This document shows, one piece after another, positions 25,450 through 35,714 of a DNA stretch of 64,000 nt. Below the pieces are notes generated by a model that saw only the letters and a program-made list of their open reading frames with translations, did not search any database and was not told the origin of the DNA. A program made the translations under genes and the position numbers. The DNA lies in NCBI GenBank assembly GCA_005518185.1, contig RKSN01000003.1, forward strand, positions 620,001-684,000, in the 5' to 3' direction. The first letter of the stretch is position 1, and every line of letters begins with the position of its first letter. Source of the stretch: Chakrabartia godavariana (GTDB lineage Bacteria > Pseudomonadota > Alphaproteobacteria > Sphingomonadales > Sphingomonadaceae).

Positions 25450-25523
25450 CGCGCTCAGGCTGAGACTGTCGAAGCCTTGCGAGGGCGGAACTTCCACCCT
25501 TCGACACCCTCAGGGTGAGCGCG
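25450..25523. repeat. Inverted REP-like pair between hisA and hisF
   Basis: Two 25-base arms in opposite orientation, 25450-25474 and 25499-25523, agree in 21 positions; each contains CTTCGACA and CTCAG with GAGCGCG at the outer end. The 24-base centre differs. This is the layout of a REPIN (paired REP) element. Confidence 0.75.
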
Positions 25524-25539
25524 GAGAAACGACGGACGG

Positions 25540-26271
25540 TCATGCGCTCGCCACGGCAATCGCTGTCGCGAGGTCGAGCCGCCCGTCATAGAGCGCGCGG
25601 CCGGTGATCACGCCTTCAATGCCGTCCACGGCATGGATGGCGAGCATGCGGATATCGGCAATGCCGGCCACGCCGCCGCTCGCGATGACCGGGATGTCGG
25701 TTGCCCGCGCCAGATCGACCGTCGCCTGCACGTTGCACCCCTTGAGCAGGCCGTCGCGGCCCACATCGGTGAAGAGCAGCGACGCGACACCCGCATCCTC
25801 GAACCGGCGCGCGAGGTCGATGACTTCCATGTCGGACTTCTCGGCCCAGCCATCGGTCGCAACGAAGCCGTCGCGTGCATCGACGGCGACGACGATGCCG
25901 CCGGGAAAGTCTCGTGCCGCGCCTTTGACAAAGTCCGGGTCCTTGAGCGCGGCGGTGCCGATCACGATGCGCGCGACGCCCAGATCGAACCAGCGTTCCA
26001 CCGTCTCGCGGTTGCGGATGCCGCCGCCCAGCTGGACATGGCCGGGAAAGGTCCGGACGATGCTCTCCACCGCCTCGGCGTTGACGGCGCGACCGGCAAA
26101 GCTGCCGTCCAGATCGACCACATGCAGATGCTGTGCGCCGGCCTCGGCAAAGAGCATCGCCTGCGCCGCCGGATCGTCGCCATAGACAGTCGCACGGTCC
26201 ATATCGCCCTCGGCGAGACGGACGACCTGTCCGCCCTTCAGGTCAATTGCAGGGAAAACGATGAGACTCAC
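25540..26271 (-). CDS. hisA: Phosphoribosylformimino-AICAR ribotide isomerase
   Basis: 243 residues from GTG 26271, whose GTGA overlaps the hisH stop. Half-barrel repeats typical of HisA/HisF are seen: FPAIDLKGGQVVRL with the catalytic Asp, LGGGIRN, and FTDVGRDGLLKGCN then IASGGVAG. It performs the Amadori rearrangement before IGP synthase. Its position between hisH and hisF and the 4-base overlap indicate translational coupling. Confidence 0.96.
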   Translation of the reverse strand: MSLIVFPAIDLKGGQVVRLAEGDMDRATVYGDDPAAQAMLFAEAGAQHLHVVDLDGSFAGRAVNAEAVESIVRTFPGHVQLGGGIRNRETVERWFDLGVARIVIGTAALKDPDFVKGAARDFPGGIVVAVDARDGFVATDGWAEKSDMEVIDLARRFEDAGVASLLFTDVGRDGLLKGCNVQATVDLARATDIPVIASGGVAGIADIRMLAIHAVDGIEGVITGRALYDGRLDLATAIAVASA

Positions 26272-26879
26272 GGGCGCCACTCCAGAAAACGGGACAACAA
26301 GGCGAGCCCGTAACGCTGGCTCTTCTCGGGATGGAATTGCACGCCAACGCGATTGTCGCGTCCGATGGCCGCGACGACCGGACCACCATGGCTGGTGGTG
26401 GCCAGAACATCATCGCCCTCAAAGGCATAGCTGTGCAGGAAATAGGCCTCGCCCGCCTCGATCAGCGGATGCGGTGCAGCCGGGACGACATCGTTCCACC
26501 CCATATGCGGGACCTTGATCGCGGGGTCTGCGGGGTCAATCCGGCGGACGGTGCCCTTGATCCAGCCGAGCCCCGCATGGCGGCCATGCTCCTCGCCCGC
26601 TTCCGCCATCAGCTGCATGCCCACGCAAATGCCGAGAAACGGCTTGGCGCCCGGGCCGGTCGCCTTGTTGAGGGCATCGACCATGCCGGGGATCGCCGAA
26701 AGGGCGGTCATGCAATGCGCAAAGGCGCCGACACCGGGCAGGACCACGCGGTCTGCCGACAGAACCTCTTCGGGCTGGCTTGTCACGCGGATGTCGGCGG
26801 CACCCGCTGCCTTCAGCGCGTTTCGAACCGACTGGAGGTTGCCCGCGCCATAATCGATGAGCGCGACGGCGCCTGTCAC
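26268..26879 (-). CDS. hisH: Imidazole glycerol phosphate synthase, glutamine amidotransferase subunit
   Basis: 203 residues from GTG 26879, whose GTGA overlaps the hisB stop. Class I glutaminase triad: Cys in [13 protein letters not shown], and His/Glu in [10 protein letters not shown]; oxyanion region [10 protein letters not shown]. It supplies ammonia to HisF through the barrel. The upstream in-frame codons are antisense hisB shadow and are excluded. Confidence 0.96.
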   Translation of the reverse strand: MTGAVALIDYGAGNLQSVRNALKAAGAADIRVTSQPEEVLSADRVVLPGVGAFAHCMTALSAIPGMVDALNKATGPGAKPFLGICVGMQLMAEAGEEHGRHAGLGWIKGTVRRIDPADPAIKVPHMGWNDVVPAAPHPLIEAGEAYFLHSYAFEGDDVLATTSHGGPVVAAIGRDNRVGVQFHPEKSQRYGLALLSRFLEWRP

Positions 26880-27463
26880 AGGATCCCCTTGGTGGACGGA
26901 ACCGAGTCGGCCTTGCGCGGGTCTATCTCGACCGCAATGCGCAGCGCGCGCGCAAGCGACTTGTAGCAGCTTTCGACGATATGGTGGTTGTTGCTGCCGT
27001 AGAGGTTCTCGACATGCAGCGTAATGCCGGCGGCCTGCGCGAAGCTGTGGAACCAGTGCTCGATCAGCTCGGTGTCCCACTCGCCCAGACGCGGCGTGCC
27101 GAACTCGGCTTTGAAGACAAGCCAGGGACGCCCCGAGATATCGAGCGCGCAGCGCGTCAGTGTCTCGTCCATCGGCGCGTAGGAATGGCCGTAACGCGTG
27201 ATGCCCTTCTTGTCGCCCAGCGCCTTGGCCAGCGCCTCGCCAATGGCAATGCCGGTATCCTCGGTCGTGTGATGCTGGTCGACATGGAGGTCGCCCTTGG
27301 TCGTCACCTTCAGGTCGATGAGCGAGTGGCGCGACAGCTGTTCGAGCATGTGATCGAGAAAGCCGATCCCCGTCGACACCTCATAAAGGCCGGTACCGTC
27401 GAGGTTGAGCTCGACACTGATCGACGTTTCGCTCGTCTGGCGCTGAACCGTGGCTGTCCGCAT
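26876..27463 (-). CDS. hisB: Imidazoleglycerol-phosphate dehydratase
   Basis: 195 residues, the single-function form without the phosphatase domain. Mn-binding histidine motifs are complete: [40 protein letters not shown] and [19 protein letters not shown]. It is the first gene of the leftward his group and diverges from sspB, 80 bases away. Confidence 0.97.
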   Translation of the reverse strand: MRTATVQRQTSETSISVELNLDGTGLYEVSTGIGFLDHMLEQLSRHSLIDLKVTTKGDLHVDQHHTTEDTGIAIGEALAKALGDKKGITRYGHSYAPMDETLTRCALDISGRPWLVFKAEFGTPRLGEWDTELIEHWFHSFAQAAGITLHVENLYGSNNHHIVESCYKSLARALRIAVEIDPRKADSVPSTKGIL

Positions 27464-27543
27464 GGGTTGAGGCCTATAGCGCGCCGGACCGCGCGCGCAA
27501 CCGCTTGACCGTAGCGGACCAAGCGTCCAACGTCGTTTTCACG

Positions 27544-28026
27544 ATGAGCGAAGACATGCCCGACAGCCTGATTCCCTATGACGATATCGTGCAGGAGGCC
27601 CTGCGCGCGGTCGTCGGCCGTGTGCTGGGCGGAATCAAATCCAATGAAGACCTGCCCGGCGGGCATCATTTTTACATCACGTTCAAGACGTTTGCGCCCG
27701 GCGTCGTCATGCCGAAGCAGCTAATGCAGCGCTTCCCGGACGAAATGACGGTCGTGCTCCAGAACAAGTTCTGGGACCTGACGGTGGATGAGGAAGGCTT
27801 TGAGGTCGGCCTGACCTTCAGCCAGGTGCCGACCAAGCTGTTCATCCCCTTCGACGCGATCACCGCGTTCGTCGATCCGGCGGTCGAGTTCGCGCTCCAC
27901 TTCCAGGTCAATCTCGACGAGGTTGATACGCCGCCCACGGCGGAAGCCGAAAATGACGTGCCGCGCGCCGCACCGATCGAGGACGGCTCCAACGTCGTGA
28001 CGGTGGACTTCGGCCGGAAGAAATAG
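27544..28026 (+). CDS. sspB: ClpXP adaptor SspB, alphaproteobacterial type
   Basis: 160 residues from ATG 27544. The dimeric substrate-binding domain shows [51 protein letters not shown] and [16 protein letters not shown] flexible acidic linker ([13 protein letters not shown]) leads to a short C-terminal ClpX-docking tail with [10 protein letters not shown]. It tethers ssrA-tagged and other substrates to ClpX. Upstream in-frame codons extend only into the hisB promoter region. Confidence 0.94.
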   Translation: MSEDMPDSLIPYDDIVQEALRAVVGRVLGGIKSNEDLPGGHHFYITFKTFAPGVVMPKQLMQRFPDEMTVVLQNKFWDLTVDEEGFEVGLTFSQVPTKLFIPFDAITAFVDPAVEFALHFQVNLDEVDTPPTAEAENDVPRAAPIEDGSNVVTVDFGRKK

Positions 28027-28048
28027 TCGGGGCGCGTGAGAATCCTGC

Positions 28049-28075
28049 GTCATCCCCAAACATGTTCAGGATGAC
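28049..28075. repeat. Single REP-like palindrome between sspB and fumC
   Basis: A 27-base imperfect palindrome with outer GTCATCC/GGATGAC arms. On the minus strand it begins GTCATCCTGAACATGTTT, clearly related to the paired elements at 30218 and 49533. Confidence 0.6.
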
Positions 28076-28094
28076 GATGAAGGGGGACGAAACG

Positions 28095-29510
<1,416 letters not shown>

Positions 29511-29540
29511 CGCGCGCGCCCTTGCGTTGCAAGAGCGGCC

Positions 29541-30194
29541 ATGGCCCACTCCTCGACCAACGACCCGCACAAATTCAAGCGGCGCGGCATCCTGTTCATC
29601 GTGTCCTCACCGTCTGGTGCGGGCAAATCGACCATCTCGCGCAAGCTGCTCGCGGCTGACCCCGCGCTCGAAATGTCGGTCTCGGCCACGACGCGCCCGC
29701 CCCGGCCGGGCGAAGTCGATGGCAAGGATTATCACTTCGTCGATCTCGAGCACTTCCGGGAAATGGTGGCGAACAACGAGTTTCTTGAATGGGCGCATGT
29801 TTTCGGCAACCGCTATGGCACGCCGCGCGGTCCGGTGGAAAAGGCGCTGTCGGAAGGGCGCGACGTCCTGTTCGACATCGACTGGCAGGGTGCGCAGCAG
29901 CTCTATCAGCAGGCGGGCGGCGACGTCATTCGCGTCTTCATCTTCCCGCCGTCGATGGAGGAGCTCGAACGGCGCCTGCGCTCACGCGGGACCGACACCA
30001 ACGAAGTCATCGAAGGCCGCATGGCCCGCGCCAGTGCCGAGATCAGCCACTGGGACGGCTATGACTATGTGCTCGTCAACGATGATGCCGATGCCTGCTT
30101 CCGGCACGTGAAGACGATCCTCGATGCCGAGCGGCTGAAGCGCAGCCGTCAGACGGGGCTGATCGGGTTCGTGCGCGGCCTGACCAAGAGGTGA
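29541..30194 (+). CDS. gmk: Guanylate kinase
   Basis: 217 residues with the P-loop SSPSGAGKSTIS, the GMP-binding SATTRPPRPGEVDGKDYHF, FLEWAHVFGNRYGTPR and the lid FPPSMEELERRLRSRGTD. It phosphorylates GMP to GDP. The C-terminal basic extension (RLKRSRQTGLIGFVRGLTKR) is modestly longer than in E. coli. A REPIN follows at 30218, between this gene and the convergent ATP12 gene. Confidence 0.96.
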   Translation: MAHSSTNDPHKFKRRGILFIVSSPSGAGKSTISRKLLAADPALEMSVSATTRPPRPGEVDGKDYHFVDLEHFREMVANNEFLEWAHVFGNRYGTPRGPVEKALSEGRDVLFDIDWQGAQQLYQQAGGDVIRVFIFPPSMEELERRLRSRGTDTNEVIEGRMARASAEISHWDGYDYVLVNDDADACFRHVKTILDAERLKRSRQTGLIGFVRGLTKR

Positions 30195-30217
30195 GGGACT
30201 GAGGTCTATCATGTCTC

Positions 30218-30327
30218 GTCATGCTGAACTGGTTTCAGCATCCATGTCTCAAAAGCGGTGAAAATCTCGGGGGTTGGCGCCCTGCGCTGACCTCACGGCA
30301 TGGATCCTGAAACAAGTTCAGGATGAC
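30218..30327. repeat. Inverted REP-like pair after gmk
   Basis: 28-base arms at 30218-30245 (GTCATGCTGAACTGGTTTCA...) and 30300-30327 (reverse complement begins GTCATCCTGAACTTGTTTCA) face each other over 54 bases. Same family as the pair at 49533 and the single copy at 28049. It sits between convergent genes, where it could also act in termination. Confidence 0.8.
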
Positions 30328-30339
30328 GCAAAGAGGGTG

Positions 30340-31029
30340 TCACCCCGCCCGCAGCAATTCCAGAAACCGGCAGGCGGCAACAAAATCCCGCTTGCGTGCT
30401 TCGCGCCCGGCGAGCGCGAGCTGATCTTCGCCCCAGAGTTCGGCCTGCCACAGCTCATCAAGATGGGCGAGATCGAACGCGTCGTCGGGCAGGACGGCTT
30501 CCTCGAGCAGCGCCAGCGCGATGACGAGCGAACCACCGATGGTGACGATGGGGGAAAGCGCCGCGAGCGCGAACGGGTCGGCCGCGGCCACCGCATCGCC
30601 GAGCCGCCCGATGGTCGCCATCGGCTGGGGCTGGTGCATGATGCCGGCAACCAGCGTGAAATCGACGCCATAGCGCGTCCGCGCCCAGTCGAGCAGCGGA
30701 TCCCAGCGCTCGGCCTGCCGCGCAATCAGTTCCGGCGGGCTGTCCGCGCGGTAACAGAGCAGCTCGGTTTCCCCATATTGCGCAAGGCCGGCGGCAAAGG
30801 GCGCCGGATCGGGCAGGACGCGATCAATCGCCGCGTTGGCAAGGCCCGTCATCGGCATGGACCGCGGATCGATCTCTTCGCCTTGCGCCTGCCACTCCGC
30901 CGCGACGGCGGCCGCCAAGGCATCGTTCGGCAGGGTCAGCGCCACGCGTGCGGGGGTCTTCACGGCGCGTCCGTCGAGCAGGATGCTGCGGTCGGCGGAG
31001 AGGGCGACGTCCTTGTAAAACCGCTTCAT
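30340..31029 (-). CDS. ATP12-family F1-ATPase assembly chaperone
   Basis: 229 residues. KRFYKDVALS, LLDGRAVKTPAR and the central AAEWQAQGEEIDPRSMPMTGLANAAID are family hallmarks, and YRADSPPELIARQAERWDPLLDWA is characteristic. ATP12 helps fold or assemble the F1 alpha subunit in mitochondria, and alphaproteobacteria share it. It ends a tightly packed leftward run whose genes overlap by four bases each. Confidence 0.93.
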   Translation of the reverse strand: MKRFYKDVALSADRSILLDGRAVKTPARVALTLPNDALAAAVAAEWQAQGEEIDPRSMPMTGLANAAIDRVLPDPAPFAAGLAQYGETELLCYRADSPPELIARQAERWDPLLDWARTRYGVDFTLVAGIMHQPQPMATIGRLGDAVAAADPFALAALSPIVTIGGSLVIALALLEEAVLPDDAFDLAHLDELWQAELWGEDQLALAGREARKRDFVAACRFLELLRAG

Positions 31030-31247
31030 GCCTTGGGCCCGCGCCAGCGCCGCTTGAGGAAGATCGGCAGGCTGTAAAATTCAAAGATGCCGAGAAAGAA
31101 CAGCGCATAGCCGAACCATGGCGCAAGGTCCGGCAGCAGCTTGCCCGCGATATTGGCGATCCCCGCAAAGACGAGCGCGACGCCTGAAAAGCGGACGAGA
31201 TTGAGGATGTTGTACCGGGTGCGCGCCTGGTCTTCTTCGGGGCTCAT
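31026..31247 (-). CDS. Small two-helix membrane protein
   Basis: 73 residues with two predicted membrane helices (VRFSGVALVFAGIANIAG and FGYALFFLGIFEFYSLPIFL) and a basic tail RRWRGPKA. ATGA overlaps join it to the HAD gene upstream and the ATP12 gene downstream, so it is almost certainly translated. Homologous small proteins in this position are, as far as I know, uncharacterised. Orientation by positive-inside rule puts the C-terminus in the cytoplasm. Confidence 0.78.
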   Translation of the reverse strand: MSPEEDQARTRYNILNLVRFSGVALVFAGIANIAGKLLPDLAPWFGYALFFLGIFEFYSLPIFLKRRWRGPKA

Positions 31248-31897
31248 TTCAGGACCTCCAATATGTGCGCCGGGTGCGAGGCGATGTGGAATGCGCCCGC
31301 GTCCAGAAGGTCGTCAACGCCGTGATAGCCCCAGTCAACGCCCAGCGCGCGGGCACCGGCGGCCACGCCCATCGCCATGTCGAAACTCGTGTCGCCAATC
31401 ATCACTGTCGTGGTCGGTATGGCGCCGGCCTCGGCCATCGCCTCATGGACCATGGAGGGATGCGGCTTGGACGGGTGCCGGTCGGCGGTCTGCAGCGTCA
31501 CGAAGCGGTCGCGCAGGCCATGGTGGCGCAGGCACAGGTCCAGCCCGCGATCCGACTTGCCGGTCGCCACGCCGAGCAGCCAGCCTTCGGCCTCCAGCGC
31601 GTCGAGCGCCTCGGCAATGCCGTCGAACAGCGGTTCTTCAACGAGCCCGTCATGGCGCAGCCGGTGGAAGGCGGTCTTATAGTCTTCGGCCAGCTGGAGA
31701 TGGAGTGCAGGGTCCGCCTGCGGCAGCAGCGCCTGCATTGCGGGCACAAGGCTCAGGCCGACGATCCGCTTGGTCGCGTCCCGGTCCGGCGCGTCCAGAC
31801 CGGCCCGGGCAAAGGCATCGTTCATGCACAGCACGATATTGTGCTGGCTGTCGACGAGCGAGCCGTCACAGTCGAACAGCGCCAGCCTGTTGGTCAT
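31244..31897 (-). CDS. HAD-IA hydrolase, phosphoglycolate phosphatase-like
   Basis: 217 residues with all HAD motifs: motif I LFDCDGSLVDSQ (nucleophile Asp), motif II VATGKSDRG, motif III lysine in HPSKPHPSM, and motif IV MIGDTSFDMAMG. The cap domain is of the phosphoglycolate phosphatase type, so removal of phosphate from a small metabolite such as 2-phosphoglycolate is likely, but HAD substrates are hard to infer. It overlaps the PaiB and small membrane protein genes by four bases. Confidence 0.88.
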   Translation of the reverse strand: MTNRLALFDCDGSLVDSQHNIVLCMNDAFARAGLDAPDRDATKRIVGLSLVPAMQALLPQADPALHLQLAEDYKTAFHRLRHDGLVEEPLFDGIAEALDALEAEGWLLGVATGKSDRGLDLCLRHHGLRDRFVTLQTADRHPSKPHPSMVHEAMAEAGAIPTTTVMIGDTSFDMAMGVAAGARALGVDWGYHGVDDLLDAGAFHIASHPAHILEVLK

Positions 31898-32493
31898 GGG
31901 ATGTTGCGCATCAGGTGCGCCAAGGCGCGGTTGCCGGTCGCTTCAACAGCGTCGGCGGTGCGCAGGCGGACCTCTTCGGGCTTGTTCTGGCCAAGCTTGG
32001 CGGTGCCGCGCCACCCGGTGACCTCCATCTCGAAGCCCCAGATGCCGGAGAGAAGTTTCGACGTGACGGCGGGATCCACCTTGTCGCGCGTCCAGGGTGC
32101 CTTGGGGGCCAGCCGCGCCTCATGCTGTGCCGACAAAGCGTCGATCTGCGCGAGCAGGCCGGTTTCGTCGAGCTTGGTCACCTTGCCCTCAAACTCGGCA
32201 GACAGATAATTCCACGTCGGCACCTGATCGGGCAGGTCGTACCAGTCGGGGCTGATATAGCCGTCGGGGCCGTTGACGACGAGAAGCGCGGTTGCGCCCG
32301 CCAGATGGCGCGCAATGCCGTTGCCGCGCGCGACGTGGAAGGCGATCCGGCTCTCACCCGAATAGACAAAGGGGATGTGCGCGACGCGCGGGCCATCGGG
32401 CGTCTGGGCGAAGAGCATGCCAAAGCCCACGGCCTCGGCAAATGCCGCCAGCGCTTCCCGGTCATCCCAACGGAAGATCGGATTGGGGTGCAT
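31894..32493 (-). CDS. PaiB-type FMN-binding protein
   Basis: 199 residues of the PaiB family: MHPNPIFRWDD at the start, LLVVNGPDGYISPDWY and VPTWNYLSAEFEGKV, KVDPAVTSKLLSGIWGFEMEV. The split-barrel fold binds FMN; Bacillus PaiB was described as a negative regulator of sporulation and protease genes, but a flavin-linked redox or heme role is as plausible. It sits between the pseudouridine synthase and the HAD gene in the same leftward run. Confidence 0.87.
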   Translation of the reverse strand: MHPNPIFRWDDREALAAFAEAVGFGMLFAQTPDGPRVAHIPFVYSGESRIAFHVARGNGIARHLAGATALLVVNGPDGYISPDWYDLPDQVPTWNYLSAEFEGKVTKLDETGLLAQIDALSAQHEARLAPKAPWTRDKVDPAVTSKLLSGIWGFEMEVTGWRGTAKLGQNKPEEVRLRTADAVEATGNRALAHLMRNIP

Positions 32494-32496
32494 CGC

Positions 32497-33720
32497 TTAG
32501 GGCCGCTTCGGGCGCGCCGGGCCGGAGGGCTTGCCGCGCGCGGGCGACCGCGACGATTTGGCCGGTGCGCGTCCCTTCCCGTTGCCGCTGCGGTCGGACT
32601 TGCCGCTGCTACGGTCCGCCTTGGCCTCGCCGCGGCCGCGCCGTTCGCCCTTGCGTTCCTTGCGCGCAGCCTTGGCCTTCTGTGCAACAGCGCGCTTCTT
32701 GCCCTCGGCGGTGTCGCTGAACTTGGGCTCTTCCAGCGGCAGCGCGTCGCCATCCTCGATTGAGAAACCGAGGTTGGCGAGCGTGTCGGTAAAGTGCGGC
32801 GGCAGCTCTGCCGTCACGTCGATCCGCCCGCCATCCGGGCTGTCGACCCGCAAGCGGCGCGCATGGAGATGCATCTTGCGGCTGATCGTGCCGGTCAGAA
32901 ACGCGTCGCGCCCGCCATATTTTCCATCGCCGACAATGGGGTGGCCGATGGCGGCCATATGGACGCGCAGCTGGTGCGTGCGCCCGGTAAAGGGTTGCAG
33001 CTCGACCCAGGCGGCGTTGTTCCCGGCGCGGTCGATGACGCGGTAGCGCGTGCGCGCAGGTGCGCCTTCCTTCTCATCGACCTGCATCTTCTCGCCGCCG
33101 GTGCCGGGCTGCTTGGCGATGGGCAGTTCGATGAACCCGTCCTCGATCGAAGGGACGCCGACCACGATCGCCCAATAGACCTTGCGCGCGGTGCGGCTGG
33201 AAAAGCTTTTGGAAAAGGACGCCGCTGCCCGCGCGGAGCGCGCGACGAGAAGGACGCCCGACGTGTCCTTGTCGAGCCGGTGCACGAGCTTGGGCCGCTG
33301 GTCCGCATCGAACCACAGAGCATCGAGCAGGCCATCGACATGTTCGGTCGTCTTGGTGCCGCCTTGGGTCGCTAGACCGGGCGGCTTGTTGAGGACGAGG
33401 CCCGACTTGTCCATGTGGATGACAAGGCTCTCGGCAAAGGCCGCCTGATCGTCCGACAGGCGCGGACGCTCCTTCTTGGGCTTGGCCTTGGCCTTGGTTT
33501 CGGTGGTGACGGCGTCGGCCGGGGGCACGCGGATCTGCTGGCCCGCCTCGATCCGGTCTCCCGGCGTCGCGCGCTTGCCATCGATGCGCAGCTGCCCCGT
33601 GCGGGCCCAGCGCGACACCGTGTTGAAGCTGGCATCGGGCAGATGCCGCTTGAACCAGCGGTCGAGCCGGATGCCGTCGTCTTCGGCATCCACAGTGAAC
33701 TGGCGAACCTGATCGGTCAT
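32497..33720 (-). CDS. RluA-family rRNA pseudouridine synthase with basic C-terminal tail
   Basis: 407 residues. An S4 RNA-binding domain (about 12-75, DGIRLDRWFKRHLPD) precedes the RluA catalytic domain with the nucleophile Asp in HRLDKDTSGVLLVARS and the later GRTHQLRVHMA and IVGDGKYGG. Substrate is probably a 23S rRNA uridine (RluC/RluD-like). Residues from about 330 are a Lys/Arg/Ser/Gly-rich low-complexity tail, likely disordered and RNA binding; it is longer than in E. coli enzymes. A second charged linker lies near residues 77-92. It overlaps crcB by four bases. Confidence 0.92.
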   Translation of the reverse strand: MTDQVRQFTVDAEDDGIRLDRWFKRHLPDASFNTVSRWARTGQLRIDGKRATPGDRIEAGQQIRVPPADAVTTETKAKAKPKKERPRLSDDQAAFAESLVIHMDKSGLVLNKPPGLATQGGTKTTEHVDGLLDALWFDADQRPKLVHRLDKDTSGVLLVARSARAAASFSKSFSSRTARKVYWAIVVGVPSIEDGFIELPIAKQPGTGGEKMQVDEKEGAPARTRYRVIDRAGNNAAWVELQPFTGRTHQLRVHMAAIGHPIVGDGKYGGRDAFLTGTISRKMHLHARRLRVDSPDGGRIDVTAELPPHFTDTLANLGFSIEDGDALPLEEPKFSDTAEGKKRAVAQKAKAARKERKGERRGRGEAKADRSSGKSDRSGNGKGRAPAKSSRSPARGKPSGPARPKRP

Positions 33721-34079
33721 GCGCGTACCACCGCATAGCCGAGCGCCAGGGCGGCAATCGACCCGACCACGGAAGCTCCCGCATAAAGCAGGGCCATGCC
33801 CCATTGCCCGCGTTCGATCATCTGAAAGCCTTCCAGGCTGAAAGCCGAAAATGTCGTGAAGCCGCCGAGCACGCCGACGCCGAGGAACAGGCGCGCTGTT
33901 TCCGACGCGGCGCCTTTGAGCACGAGCGCGGCGAGCGCCCCCATCAGAAGACCACCCAGAAGGTTGACGGCAAAGGTGCCGATGGGCCAGCCGCCGCGCA
34001 GGCCGAGGCCCGCAACGGTCAGATAGCGTGCCGCAGCGCCGATCGCGCCACCGGCCATGACAGGGAGTAATGGGTGCAT
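33717..34079 (-). CDS. crcB: Fluoride exporter CrcB/Fluc
   Basis: 120 residues with four predicted membrane helices and the Fluc signature GGFTTFSAFSLE plus GTFAVNLLGGLLMG. It forms a double-barrelled fluoride channel as a homodimer; only one copy is seen. The gap to the upstream PhzF gene is 33 bases, too short for a fluoride riboswitch, so it is probably carried on the operon transcript. Its last bases overlap the pseudouridine synthase start. Confidence 0.95.
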   Translation of the reverse strand: MHPLLPVMAGGAIGAAARYLTVAGLGLRGGWPIGTFAVNLLGGLLMGALAALVLKGAASETARLFLGVGVLGGFTTFSAFSLEGFQMIERGQWGMALLYAGASVVGSIAALALGYAVVRA

Positions 34080-34112
34080 GACGCCTGCCTTAGCGACAGT
34101 TGGGCGCGAGCG

Positions 34113-34949
34113 CTACAGGTCCAGCGAACCGGTGATGCAGGTCACGCACTGGCCGCCAACATGGACGTCTGCGCCGTCGATGCGGATATGGACATAGCCG
34201 TCGCGCCCGACCTGAAGGCCCTGCGACGCGATGTAGCGGTCTCCGTCGCCAATCTGTCCAGCCAGCAGACGATAGGCAGCCACCGCACCATTGCCGCTGC
34301 CGCAGACCGGATCTTCGGCAATTCCGTCGGCGGGCGCGAAGGAACGCACCATCGTGCCCTCCGCGCCGGTGGCAAAGACCGTGAGGCCGGTCGTGCCGTG
34401 GCGGCGGTCATAGGCGGCGAGTGCGGCAAGGTCCGGCTCCAGATGGGCGATCCTGTCGAGTGAGGCCATCTCTGCAATCACCCAGCGCGGTCCGACGTCC
34501 AGCACCTGAGGGGGGCGAACTACAGCCGCCGGGCCGCCAATTGCGGCGATCAGCGCATCAGGCTCTTCGGCGGCGGCCGCTGCATAGCGTGGCAGCCGGA
34601 AGGAAAGTCCCGTGTCCCCCACCGTGACCTCGACAAGGCCGACGGCGCATTCCTGAACGATCTTGCCATTGCGGGGCTGGCACAGCCCGGCTTCGAGAAC
34701 GGCATGCGCGGTGCCCAAGGTCGGGTGGCCTGCAAAGGGCAGCTCGGCGCGCGGGGTGAAGATGCGCACCCGATAGTGCGCAGCCGGATTTTCGGGCGGG
34801 AGGACGAAGGTCGTCTCCGACAGGTTCGTCCAGCTCGCAAATTGCTGCATGTCAGCGTCGCTCAGCCCGGCGGCGTCGAGCACGACGGCCACCGGATTGC
34901 CGAACAAAGGTCGGCTCGTGAACACATCTACCTGTTTGAAATTGCGCAT
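34113..34949 (-). CDS. PhzF-family isomerase-like protein
   Basis: 278 residues from ATG 34949 (MRNFKQVDVFTSRPL). The diaminopimelate-epimerase-like two-lobe fold is indicated by FGNPVAVVLDA, the catalytic-acid region SETTFVLPPE, PFAGHPTLGTAHAV and the C-terminal DPVCGSGNGAVAAY. PhzF enzymes isomerise a phenazine precursor; most relatives have unknown substrates, and no phenazine genes are near. It heads the leftward group that includes crcB. Confidence 0.88.
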   Translation of the reverse strand: MRNFKQVDVFTSRPLFGNPVAVVLDAAGLSDADMQQFASWTNLSETTFVLPPENPAAHYRVRIFTPRAELPFAGHPTLGTAHAVLEAGLCQPRNGKIVQECAVGLVEVTVGDTGLSFRLPRYAAAAAEEPDALIAAIGGPAAVVRPPQVLDVGPRWVIAEMASLDRIAHLEPDLAALAAYDRRHGTTGLTVFATGAEGTMVRSFAPADGIAEDPVCGSGNGAVAAYRLLAGQIGDGDRYIASQGLQVGRDGYVHIRIDGADVHVGGQCVTCITGSLDL

Positions 34950-35024
34950 ATTCAGCCCCACCGCTGCGTGAAGAGGCCCATATACACCGAATCGGCCGGG
35001 AGCCCCAAAGGCCCCTTGGCCAAA

Positions 35025-35714
35025 CTAGACGCCGTTGTTGAGCACCAGATCGACGATCGTGCCACCGGCTTCGGCGGGCGTCACCACGACATAGTAAGCC
35101 GCGCCGTCGCTGCGGGTGCCACCGACCAGCGTCTCGCGGCCCTTGACCTCGGTTGAGGAGGCAAAGCCGCTGCGCTTCGTCTGGCCGATATAGAAGTCGA
35201 TGACGGCCCGCGCCGGGGCCTGCGTCGTAAACGTCACGGCGCGCAGCTTGCAGCCCGGCATGTCCGAACCCGCCGCTTCTTCGACCCGCGCCCGCGGATA
35301 GAGCGGCACATCGGCCGGCAGGCGATTGGCCCAGCCCATCGCATAGTCGACGTCCAGCCCGCATCCGTTGAACCTGTCGCGCGCGGCCGTGGCCTGTCGC
35401 CGGGCGATCTGGCCCAGTGTCGGACTGTCCGGGCGTTCGGCCGCCGCGCTTGGCCCCGTCGTCTCGGGCGGGACGGGCGCGGTCATCGGGGCGTCGGGCG
35501 CGCGGACCGCATTTCGGTTCGCCATATTGGCGAGCGAGGGATCGACCATGATCTGGTCTTCCAGGGCCGCGGTCAGCACCGGATCGGCATTGCCCTTGCC
35601 GAGCAGCCGTTCATCAAGCTTGTCGGCCTTGCTGTCGGCGGGCGTGCCACCACCACAGGCGGACACCGCCAGCAAGGTCGGCACCAGAAGCAGAGAAGAA
35701 AGAACGCGTCGCAT
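35025..35714 (-). CDS. Putative lipoprotein with a C-terminal LYPxAR domain
   Basis: 229 residues from ATG 35714, which GGAG precedes by six bases; the ATG at 35726 lacks a binding site. Signal peptide with lipobox LLAVSAC, then a disordered Pro/Ala/Asp-rich stretch and a C-terminal domain (about 125-229) with LPADVPLYPRARV and PARAVIDFYIGQTKRSGF. The same layout, LYPGARI then a helix with VRDWFAKAF, occurs in the next lipoprotein, suggesting distant paralogues. Function unknown; envelope location inferred. Confidence 0.75.
   Translation of the reverse strand: MRRVLSSLLLVPTLLAVSACGGGTPADSKADKLDERLLGKGNADPVLTAALEDQIMVDPSLANMANRNAVRAPDAPMTAPVPPETTGPSAAAERPDSPTLGQIARRQATAARDRFNGCGLDVDYAMGWANRLPADVPLYPRARVEEAAGSDMPGCKLRAVTFTTQAPARAVIDFYIGQTKRSGFASSTEVKGRETLVGGTRSDGAAYYVVVTPAEAGGTIVDLVLNNGV

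Noticed and set aside
31141-32763. 540-codon plus-strand open frame
   Set aside because: Antisense to three overlapping, recognisable genes (HAD, PaiB, pseudouridine synthase); arginine/alanine-rich and without domains.
34080-34112. Fluoride riboswitch before crcB
   Set aside because: The gap to the upstream gene is only 33 bases and has no such motif.
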